A stretch of DNA of 16,048 bases from Acidimicrobiaceae bacterium. GTDB taxonomy: Bacteria; Actinomycetota; Acidimicrobiia; Acidimicrobiales; Palsa-688. Location: contig WQVT01000010.1 in the NCBI GenBank assembly GCA_009785715.1, positions 1 through 16,048 on the forward strand, in the 5' to 3' direction. The notes beneath the pieces are model-generated. The model was not told where the DNA came from and made no database searches. It saw only the letters and a list, made by a program, of their open reading frames with translations. Position 1 is the stretch's first letter; every line of letters starts with the position of its first letter. Shown one piece after another: positions 6,878 to 13,439 of this stretch. Position numbers and translations under genes: made by a program.

Positions 6878-6927
6878 GGCACGCAGTCACTCAGCCTGAC
6901 ACCGAACCCGCCCACCATGGATCCGCA

Positions 6928-7947
6928 ATGAGCGGCCGGCCCACCCATCGCTGGTTGAACGGCGCGACGGTGCTCCGGGTGCTGCAGTCGCGGACCGTCC
7001 GCGTCCTGTTCATTCTGGCGACCGTGGCGCTCCTGGCGCTTGCGCTGGTGGACCAGGGATCCCTGCTCCGTCACGACGTGGGGAAGCTCTCGGTCTCGAC
7101 GGTCATTCTTGCTTTCGTCCTGTGCGTCGCCGGCCTGGTGTGCAGCCTCATGGTCTGGCGCTGCGTCCTCGCGGACCTCGGGTCGCGCCTGCACATCGGC
7201 TCCGCCTGGCGCATCAACTTCGTCGGCCAGCTCGGGAAGTACCTGCCCGGCAGCGTGTGGCCCGTGCTCGCCGAGATGGAGCTCGGTGCGCAGCGCAAGG
7301 TCCCCCGGGGCCGGTCCGCCGTCTCGGTCCTGCTCGCGTCCGCGGTCCAGATCTTCACGGGTTGTGTCGTGGCCGCGGTCGTCCTGCCGTTTTCGGGCCG
7401 TGACACCACCGGCCGGTACCTGTGGGTCCTGGCCCTCGTGCCCGTCGGACTGGTGATGCTGTCCCCGCCGGTCCTCAATCGGATGATGAACCTCGCGCTC
7501 CGGCTCGTGCGCCGGCCGCCGATGACGACCGGCATGAGCGTCCGGGGGCTCCTGGTCAGCGCCGCGTGGGGGGTGCTCTACTGGCTGCTCAACGGCGTGA
7601 TGGTCTACGCATTGATGGGGCGTTTCGCCGGTCACGGGTTCCGGGTTGCGCTCGTCTCGACCGGGGCGTATGCCCTCTCGTGGGTGGCCGGCTACCTGGC
7701 GATCTTCGCGCCCGCGGGCGCGGGTGTCCGCGAGGCGGTGATGGTGGCGCTGCTCAGCACCCAGACCCGGTCCGGTACGGCCCTTCTGGTTGCCCTCGTT
7801 GCACGGGCCCTGTCGGTCGTCGCCGACGGCCTGACCGGCGCGGTGGGGATCGGGCTCCTTGGCCGTACGCAGCTGCGGCTCCTCCGGGAAGCCCGCACGG
7901 CTCCGGCACCCCCGCCCGAGCCCGGAGGGAGCCCTAGCCCGGGCTGA
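6928..7947 (+). CDS. Lysylphosphatidylglycerol synthase-type integral membrane protein (PF03706-like, flippase-like)
   Basis: 339 residues from ATG 6928, a normal length for the stand-alone membrane domain. About eight hydrophobic segments are visible. Family hallmarks are 'NFVGQLGKYLPGSVW' (97-111) and 'APAGAGVREAVM' (261-272). Members of this group are the flippase-like half of MprF or stand-alone proteins in polysaccharide and glycolipid loci; the aminoacyltransferase domain of MprF is absent, so lysyl-PG synthesis is not expected. Lipid or lipid-linked sugar translocation is the likely role, by family analogy. The C-terminal tail is Pro-rich. The start has only a weak GGA ahead of it, consistent with coupling to the methyltransferase. 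Its 3' end overlaps the convergent oxidoreductase gene by 14 bases. Confidence 0.84.
   Translation: MSGRPTHRWLNGATVLRVLQSRTVRVLFILATVALLALALVDQGSLLRHDVGKLSVSTVILAFVLCVAGLVCSLMVWRCVLADLGSRLHIGSAWRINFVGQLGKYLPGSVWPVLAEMELGAQRKVPRGRSAVSVLLASAVQIFTGCVVAAVVLPFSGRDTTGRYLWVLALVPVGLVMLSPPVLNRMMNLALRLVRRPPMTTGMSVRGLLVSAAWGVLYWLLNGVMVYALMGRFAGHGFRVALVSTGAYALSWVAGYLAIFAPAGAGVREAVMVALLSTQTRSGTALLVALVARALSVVADGLTGAVGIGLLGRTQLRLLREARTAPAPPPEPGGSPSPG
7919..7945. other. Inverted repeat at the overlap of two convergent genes
   Basis: AGCCCGG (7919-7925) and CCGGGCT (7939-7945) form a 7-bp stem with a 13-nt loop. AGCCCGGGCT at 7936-7945 is itself a perfect palindrome. The position, exactly where the convergent reading frames overlap, would suit a bidirectional transcription end, but there is no T-run and G+C-rich coding sequence makes such stems easy to find. 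Confidence 0.25.
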
Positions 7948-10171
7948 CCGTCTCCTCCACCGACACGTCCTCGCCCGGGGCCGCGTCGCCGGCGAGCGGG
8001 TCATCGGGGTCGGCGAGCAGGGAGCGTCGGAAGGTGGCGAGATCGATCTCCGCGCCGAGACGGATGCTCTCCTGTGCGGCGAACATGCACAGGGTCGCCT
8101 CGGACGAGCCCTCCCAGGACAGCAGGTGATTCGGTCGCCCCCGCAGGGCGAGCACGAACTGTTCGAGCTCTTCGGCGTGACCCATCGACTTGCCGAGGCC
8201 CGACCCCTTCTTCTCGGTGCCCGATCCGTGCACCGAGAGCTTGCCGAAGTCGTCGAGGACGGCGACCTGGCCGTGGCTCAGCGCGGTGACCCGCTCCCTG
8301 GGAAAGCCCGGGGCCCCGCTCTCATGGAAGACCACCGTGGCGGCGGCGCCTTCGTAGTGCAGCGTCACGGAGAAGTTGCAGAGCCGGCGGAGGTCGTCGG
8401 GGGCCTCGCCCAGCGCTCGGGCCGTCACCGACAGGGGCGGGCGGCCAATCAACAGGTTGCAGATGTCGATGAAGTGCTCCCCCTCGCTCACGAGGCGCCC
8501 GCCGCCATCCACCGGATCGAGCGACCAGTGGTCGTCGGGCAGGAACGGGTTCGCAACGAGGTACTCGACGAAGTTGACGGGGCCCTTCAGCGCGCTTCGC
8601 AGCTCGTCGACCTTGGGTGAGTAGCGGCGATTGAGGCCGAGGGTGACGATCTGGTCCCGCCCCTCCATCAGCTTCAACAACGCCGCGAAGTCTTCGAGGC
8701 GGGTCACCATCGGCTTCTCGACGAACACCGCCTTTCCCGCCTCGACGGCCTCCCGGATATGGCCGTAGTGGTCGGGCTGGTTCGAGCAGATCATCACGCC
8801 GTCGGTGCCGGGATCGGCGAGGATCTCGGCCACGTCGGTGGTCACCATCGACACCCCGAGTCCTTTGGCGACCGTGGAGGCGTTTCGTCCGGTTGCGGAT
8901 GCGATGCCTCGCAACTCGACGTCACGGAGTGAGCGCAGGTTGGGCAGGTGCATGCCGAGGACGTGGTTCCCGAAGCCGACGAGGGAGATGCCGACCTTCC
9001 CCTCGACCTTCGACCGCGAGCTGATCCGGATCGTCCTGCTGAGGTCGGGGTCGGGACCGTAGCTGAGGAGGGCGGCGACGCCCCCGAGCGTCCGGTTCCT
9101 GACTGCATCGAACGCATCCTGCGCCTCTTCGACCGGGTAGACGCGGGCGATGAGCGGCTCGACCGACACGGCCCCCGTGGCGAGCAGGCGGATGAACTCC
9201 TCGAGATTGCGCTTCTCCGTCCAGCGCACGTAGCCGAAGGGGTAGTCGACCCGCCCCTTTTCGTAGCCCGTGTCGTAGCTTCCCGGCCCGTACGCCCGTG
9301 AGTACCGGAGGTCGATCTCGTGGTACAGGAAGTTCTTGGGGTGGATATCCAGCTTCACGTAGCCGACGAGGACGACCCGGCCCTGCCGGCGCGTGATCTC
9401 CATCGAGGCGTTCACGATCTCGGCCGAGTCGGAGCTCGCGCAGATGATCGTCGCGTCGACGCCCCGCTTTCCGGTGAAGTCGGCGATCCGCCGCTTCCAG
9501 TCGGGGTCCTCCGGGCTGACGGTGAGCGCGGCCCCTGCCTCTGCGGCCATCTCGTTCGCCCGGGGATTGATGTCGATGCCGACGACGACGCATCCCGCGG
9601 CCCGGGCGATGCGGGCGCACAGCTGGCCGACGAGGCCCAGGCCATAGACCGCCACGGTCTCCCCGAACTGCAGGTCGGCGCGGCGCAGGGCCTGCATGGC
9701 GATGCCACCCACCGTGACGAAAGCGGCCTGGCGGAGGTCCACTCCGCCGGGCACGGGCACGACGTGGTTGACGTAGGGCGCTGCGACCTCGGCGTGGCCG
9801 GTGGCCGCATAGGCGACCGCCTGGCCGACCTCGAACCCTTCGACCCGGTCCCCGACGGCCAGAACGGTCCCCGAGCCGCTGTAGCCGATCTCTCTCGGGG
9901 TCACCATCTCGTGCCAGACACGCCTCGCCGTCTGGCTCGGCCCCGTGGCGAGCACGGTCTGCTTCACCACGTTGCGCATCCACGGATCCGCGATCGTCTG
10001 CTTCACCAGCTCCGCCGGGGTCTTGGAGAGGGTGCCCATCTCGGTGCCCGAGCTGATCAGCGTGTAGGACCCCTGCACCAGGAGCTGCTCCGGCCCGACG
10101 TGGGGGACGGGAAGGTCGGAGACCACAACCCGACCACGCCGATCGATAACCCTGCGGAACACCTGCTTCAT
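7934..10171 (-). CDS. Two-domain oxidoreductase: MDR (alcohol dehydrogenase-like) plus Gfo/Idh/MocA
   Basis: 745 residues from ATG 10171. Residues about 1-370 are a medium-chain dehydrogenase/reductase domain with nucleotide-binding 'GLGLVG' (177-182) and D200 in 'GIDINPRANE'. The usual catalytic Cys of zinc alcohol dehydrogenases is replaced by 'SSGTEMG' (40-46), so it is probably zinc-independent. Residues about 392-725 are a Gfo/Idh/MocA domain: Rossmann 'GFGNHV' (399-404), catalytic Lys in 'EKP' (485-487), and H566/D569 in 'GEHFID'. Both domains use NAD(P), and the second type oxidises or reduces sugar hydroxyls. Such fusions occur in bacterial polysaccharide loci, but their reaction is not settled to my knowledge. 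It is transcribed divergently from the operon at 10372, with a 200-bp shared control region. Confidence 0.88.
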   Translation of the reverse strand: MKQVFRRVIDRRGRVVVSDLPVPHVGPEQLLVQGSYTLISSGTEMGTLSKTPAELVKQTIADPWMRNVVKQTVLATGPSQTARRVWHEMVTPREIGYSGSGTVLAVGDRVEGFEVGQAVAYAATGHAEVAAPYVNHVVPVPGGVDLRQAAFVTVGGIAMQALRRADLQFGETVAVYGLGLVGQLCARIARAAGCVVVGIDINPRANEMAAEAGAALTVSPEDPDWKRRIADFTGKRGVDATIICASSDSAEIVNASMEITRRQGRVVLVGYVKLDIHPKNFLYHEIDLRYSRAYGPGSYDTGYEKGRVDYPFGYVRWTEKRNLEEFIRLLATGAVSVEPLIARVYPVEEAQDAFDAVRNRTLGGVAALLSYGPDPDLSRTIRISSRSKVEGKVGISLVGFGNHVLGMHLPNLRSLRDVELRGIASATGRNASTVAKGLGVSMVTTDVAEILADPGTDGVMICSNQPDHYGHIREAVEAGKAVFVEKPMVTRLEDFAALLKLMEGRDQIVTLGLNRRYSPKVDELRSALKGPVNFVEYLVANPFLPDDHWSLDPVDGGGRLVSEGEHFIDICNLLIGRPPLSVTARALGEAPDDLRRLCNFSVTLHYEGAAATVVFHESGAPGFPRERVTALSHGQVAVLDDFGKLSVHGSGTEKKGSGLGKSMGHAEELEQFVLALRGRPNHLLSWEGSSEATLCMFAAQESIRLGAEIDLATFRRSLLADPDDPLAGDAAPGEDVSVEETVSPG

Positions 10172-10179
10172 CGGAGCCA

Positions 10180-10188
10180 CTCCACCTT
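10180..10188 (-). promoter_or_regulatory. Ribosome binding site AAGGTGGAG that sets the oxidoreductase start
   Basis: On the minus strand AAGGTGGAG (10188 to 10180) is 8 bases before ATG 10171. It overlaps the in-frame GTG at 10180, which therefore cannot be the start, so the protein begins MKQVFRRVI. Confidence 0.72.
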
Positions 10189-10245
10189 CGATCAGTTGTC
10201 ACTGCGACCGGAATCGACTGGTGCCGCAGCCATCCAAAAACGCGT

Positions 10246-10254
10246 ACCGTAGCA
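10246..10254 (-). promoter_or_regulatory. Extended -10 TGCTACGGT for the two-domain oxidoreductase
   Basis: On the minus strand TGCTACGGT reads 10254 to 10246, with TACGGT as the -10. Transcription would start near 10239, leaving a leader of about 68 bases. A CCGTA/TACGG inverted repeat (10247-10251 and 10264-10268) overlaps it and could be an operator. Confidence 0.42.
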
Positions 10255-10282
10255 GAGCCACCATACGGCTCCGGGTCACGCC

Positions 10283-10316
10283 CGTTAACCCTCCCCACCA
10301 AGGGTCCTTGCTAACG
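10283..10316. other. Imperfect dyad across the operon promoter, possible operator
   Basis: ACCCT (10288-10292) pairs with AGGGT (10301-10305). Outside it CGTTA (10283-10287) matches TAACG (10312-10316) after a 6-base offset. The right arm overlaps the -10 TAACGT. Short arms make this tentative. Confidence 0.25.
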
Positions 10317-10317
10317 T
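10309..10317 (+). promoter_or_regulatory. Extended -10 TGCTAACGT for the five-gene operon
   Basis: TAACGT at 10312-10317 is preceded by TGC. Transcription would start near 10324, about 48 bases before GTG 10372. TTAACC at 10285-10290 is the only -35-like hexamer, and its 21-base spacing is too long. Confidence 0.48.
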
Positions 10318-10371
10318 GAGCGGGCACTTGGGGCTGCTCCGAGCGGAGGATCCCCGGAGAACTCTCCACCT

Positions 10372-11595
10372 GTGACAGACGATTCCCCGACCATTGCCGT
10401 CGCCGCTCCGCCCAAGCCGAGCGAGGGTGACGTGCTCGAAGCGGTGTTCGATACCGCCCGGCAGGCCGACTATGAGGGCTATTCGAAGCACGACGGGCTC
10501 AACGCCCGTTGGCTGGAGCGGATGGCCGGGTCTTCGCGGCTCCGCCGGCTTGTCGCCATCCAGCTCGTGACGCGCAGCCCGCTCGACCTTCGCCCGCTGA
10601 TCGGTGTCCGCAAGGCCCGCAACCCGAAGGGGCTGTCCCTCTTCGCCCGCGCCTTCCTGGCCCGCCACCGTCTCACGGGCTCCCCGGGCGACCTCCGTGA
10701 GGCGAGGGATCTGCTCGACTGGCTGATCGAGCACCCCTCCGGCGGATTTACCGGACGTTCCTGGGGCTACCCCTATCCCTGGCAGGACGTCGGGTTCTTC
10801 GCCCCGCGGAACTTCCCGAACCGGGTGGTTACCTCGTTCGTGGGGCAGGCGTTGATGGACGCGTACGAGACGACAAAGGACGGGAAATACCTGGACGCGG
10901 CCAGAGAGGCGGTGCGCTTTCTTCTCGATGCCCCGAAGACCCTCTTCGAGGACGAAGACCGCCGTTGTGTGAGCTATGTCCCCGACGAGGCGGTCACCTG
11001 GATCGTGATGGATGTCTCCGCCCTCGCCGGGGCGCTGGCGGCGCGCGTGGGCGCGATCACCGACGACGCTGACCTCGTCGCCGAGGGCGGCAGGCTGGTC
11101 CGTTACGTGGTGTCCAAGCAGACGGAGTACGGAGCCTGGTACTACTCGGATCCGCCGTCTGCGAGCCGGATCACGCACGACAACTACCACACGGGCTTCA
11201 TCCTCGACGCGATCCTCCAATACGGGCTCTCGGCGAAAAGCGACGAGTTCGCCGATGCCTATCGACGTGGTGCGGACTTCTACGAGCAGCATCTGTTCGA
11301 GCGTGACGGGGCAGCCCGGTTCATGAGCGACCGGCGAGAGCCGATCGATATCCATGGCTGCGCCCAGGGAATCCTCACGTTCTCGCTGCGCCAACGGCAC
11401 TTCGGCACGGGCGGCCCGATGGCCGGGCGGGTGCTCGACTGGACGCTCGCCAACATGTGGGACCCCACCACCGGGTGGTTCTACTACCAGCGCCGGCACG
11501 GCTATCGGACATCCATCCGGGAGTTGCGCTGGTGCCAGGGGTGGATGTCCTGGGCACTGGCCAGCCACCTCGAGCTCGGCGGGAACGAAGCGTGA
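10372..11595 (+). CDS. Predicted (alpha/alpha) toroid protein of polysaccharide loci, function unknown
   Basis: 407 residues from GTG 10372, with GGAGA at 10356-10360 as ribosome binding site (11-base spacing). No signal peptide or membrane segment, so cytoplasmic. The sequence is a run of amphipathic helix pairs with aromatic-rich loops, as in six-hairpin glycosidase-like, AGE-epimerase or glucuronyl C5-epimerase toroids. Distinct blocks are 'YEGYSKHDGLNA' (34-45), 'GYPYPWQD' (132-139), 'DNYHTGFILDAILQYG' (270-285), 'DIHGCAQG' (326-333) and 'RWCQGWMSWAL' (386-396); conserved-looking D, H and W residues there could form a sugar site. I recall similar proteins in polysaccharide loci under uninformative or doubtful names. 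Epimerase, lyase or hydrolase roles are all possible. First gene of the operon; its stop overlaps the next start (GTGA). Confidence 0.72.
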   Translation: MTDDSPTIAVAAPPKPSEGDVLEAVFDTARQADYEGYSKHDGLNARWLERMAGSSRLRRLVAIQLVTRSPLDLRPLIGVRKARNPKGLSLFARAFLARHRLTGSPGDLREARDLLDWLIEHPSGGFTGRSWGYPYPWQDVGFFAPRNFPNRVVTSFVGQALMDAYETTKDGKYLDAAREAVRFLLDAPKTLFEDEDRRCVSYVPDEAVTWIVMDVSALAGALAARVGAITDDADLVAEGGRLVRYVVSKQTEYGAWYYSDPPSASRITHDNYHTGFILDAILQYGLSAKSDEFADAYRRGADFYEQHLFERDGAARFMSDRREPIDIHGCAQGILTFSLRQRHFGTGGPMAGRVLDWTLANMWDPTTGWFYYQRRHGYRTSIRELRWCQGWMSWALASHLELGGNEA

Positions 11596-12395
11596 GGGGC
11601 TTCCCAGGCCGGGAGCTGTCCCTCGACCCGAGCCGCAGCCGGTTCGAGCGAGCGTACATCCGGCTCCTCGGGGCCCCGGCGAACGGACTGCGGATCCGGC
11701 TGCGCCGGGTCCTGCCGGCCACGAAGGGGACGTACCGCTCCATCCTGGATGCCGGGTGCGGTTCCGGGGTCTTCGCCTTCGAACTGGCGAAGCTCCATCC
11801 CGGGGCGCAGGTCCTCGGCGTGGACAGCGAGGCGGAGCTGGTCGCCCGTGACAACGAGGTCGCGTCCCGGGCGAATCTCGCCAACTGCCGTTTCCAGCAG
11901 GGCGACGTCACAAAGCTCGGCTTCGACGAGGCGTTCGACCTCGTGGTCAGCGTCGACAACCTGGAGCACGTGGCCGACGACGTCGAGGCCATGCGCACCT
12001 TGTGGCACTCGTTGCGCCCCGGCGGACGCCTCGTCGTCCACACCCCAGGATACGAGCGGAGATGGATCCTCCTCGGCCGGCGCGTCAACTTCGACGTCCC
12101 GGGCCATGTGCGGCCCGGCTACAAGGCGGACGAGTTGGTGGCCAAGCTCCGCACCGCAGGGTTCGAAGTCGCCGACCACCACTACACCTACGGGATCCTC
12201 GAGACGTTCACGAACAACATCTCGTATCTGGTCACCGGTGCCGACGAGCAGAACAAGTTTGCCTATGCCGCCATCTTCCCGGCCCTTCTGGCGCTGTCCT
12301 ACTTCGGCCGGTTCTCGAATCCGAGCTGGGGTGCCGGCGTGCTCGCCGTCGCCTACCGGCCCGCGCGGCCGGCAACCGGCGAGGAGGCGGCCTGA
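11592..12395 (+). CDS. Class I SAM-dependent methyltransferase
   Basis: 267 residues. GTG 11592 overlaps the preceding TGA by four bases, giving translational coupling; the frame is open further upstream but only inside the toroid gene. Motif I is 'ILDAGCGSG' (51-59), followed by 'VLGVDSEAEL' with the ribose-binding Asp, 'QGDVTKLGFDEAFDLVVSVDNLEHV' and 'LRPGGRLVVHTPGY'. A hydrophobic stretch near the C-terminus ('FAYAAIFPALLALSYFG') suggests membrane association, resembling methyltransferases that act on lipid-linked glycans. O- or N-methylation of the locus product is inferred; the acceptor is not known. Separated from the DUF354 gene by three bases. Confidence 0.85.
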   Translation: MRGFPGRELSLDPSRSRFERAYIRLLGAPANGLRIRLRRVLPATKGTYRSILDAGCGSGVFAFELAKLHPGAQVLGVDSEAELVARDNEVASRANLANCRFQQGDVTKLGFDEAFDLVVSVDNLEHVADDVEAMRTLWHSLRPGGRLVVHTPGYERRWILLGRRVNFDVPGHVRPGYKADELVAKLRTAGFEVADHHYTYGILETFTNNISYLVTGADEQNKFAYAAIFPALLALSYFGRFSNPSWGAGVLAVAYRPARPATGEEAA

Positions 12396-12398
12396 GCG

Positions 12399-13436
12399 AT
12401 GCGGGTCCTGATCGACATCCTCCATCCGGCCCACGTCCACTTCTTCCGCAACTTCTACGCCGAGATGACCGAAGCGGGCCACGACGTGTGCATCACCGCC
12501 CGGGACAAGGACCGCTCGGTCGAGCTGCTGCAGGCGTACAACCTGCCCTACCAGCAGCTCTCGGTCCAGCGGACCGGTGCCGGCCTGGCGGTGGAACTGG
12601 CGCAGCGGACGGGCCGGCTGCTCAAGGTCATGGGCACATTCCGGCCCGACGTGATGACCGGGATCATGGGGCCGTCGATCGCCGTGGCCGGGGCTTTGCG
12701 GCGGGTCCCCTCGGTGGTGTTCTACGACACCGAGTTCGCCGTCCAGACCAACCGTTTCGTGTACCCGCTGGCGCACAGCGTGTGCACCCCGGATTGCTAC
12801 CAGGGACGTGTCCCGGGCCGCCATGTGACCTACGCCGGCTACCACGAGCTGGCCTACCTGCACCCGAACCGGTTCCAGCCTGACCCTGCCCGCCTGGCGT
12901 CGTTCGGAATCGACCCCGACGAGCCGTTTTCGCTCGTGCGCTTCGTGTCCTGGCAAGCGGTCCACGATCGGAGCGAGCGCGCGCTCACGCTCGAGCAGAA
13001 GCGAAATCTGGTCGAGGTGCTGCAGCGCTCGGGACGGGTCCTCATCTCCTCGGAGGCCCCGCTTTCCGGTGACCTCGCGGACCTGGCCGTCCGTGGCCCG
13101 GTGGAACAGATCCACCATCTGATCGCCCACGCCCAGGCCATCGTCGGCGAGTCGGCCACCATGTCCTCGGAGGCGGCCGTCCTCGGTGTGCCGGCGGTCT
13201 ACCTCGCGACCACAGGCCGGGGCTATACCGACGACGAAGAGGCCCGGTACGGGCTGGTCCGGCACTTCACGCCGGAGCGGTACGACGATGCGGTCGCAGC
13301 GCTGGAGGAGATCCTCGCCGCACCCCGGGCATCCTGGGAGGCCGCCCGGGCGAAGCTGCTGGCCGAGAAGATCGACGTCACCGGCTGGATGGTGGACTAC
13401 TTCGAGTCCACCTTTGCCGCGCGCCGGACCGGCTGA
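12399..13436 (+). CDS. DUF354 protein (PF04007-type, GT-B-like fold)
   Basis: 345 residues. The opening 'MRVLIDILHPAHVHFFRNF' is the hallmark of DUF354, a family related in fold to UDP-GlcNAc 2-epimerases and GT-B glycosyltransferases. Further GT-B-like features are 'TGIMGPSIAVAGALRRVPSVVFYDTE' and, in the C-terminal half, 'AIVGESATMSSEAAVLGVPAVYL', which resembles the nucleotide-sugar site of WecB- and MurG-like enzymes. No membrane segment. GAGGAGG at 12381-12387 is a strong ribosome binding site 11 bases before ATG 12399. The family is frequent in polysaccharide loci, but its reaction is unassigned as far as I know; a nucleotide-sugar epimerase or glycosyltransferase is the best guess. Confidence 0.85.
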   Translation: MRVLIDILHPAHVHFFRNFYAEMTEAGHDVCITARDKDRSVELLQAYNLPYQQLSVQRTGAGLAVELAQRTGRLLKVMGTFRPDVMTGIMGPSIAVAGALRRVPSVVFYDTEFAVQTNRFVYPLAHSVCTPDCYQGRVPGRHVTYAGYHELAYLHPNRFQPDPARLASFGIDPDEPFSLVRFVSWQAVHDRSERALTLEQKRNLVEVLQRSGRVLISSEAPLSGDLADLAVRGPVEQIHHLIAHAQAIVGESATMSSEAAVLGVPAVYLATTGRGYTDDEEARYGLVRHFTPERYDDAVAALEEILAAPRASWEAARAKLLAEKIDVTGWMVDYFESTFAARRTG

Positions 13437-13439
13437 GCG

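Noticed and set aside
6928..7947. MprF-type lysyl-phosphatidylglycerol synthase
   Set aside because: Only the membrane domain is present; the cytoplasmic aminoacyltransferase domain is missing.
9320..10252. 310-codon plus-strand frame opposite the two-domain oxidoreductase
   Set aside because: Arg/Asp/Gly/His-rich antisense shadow; the minus strand encodes intact Rossmann and EKP motifs.
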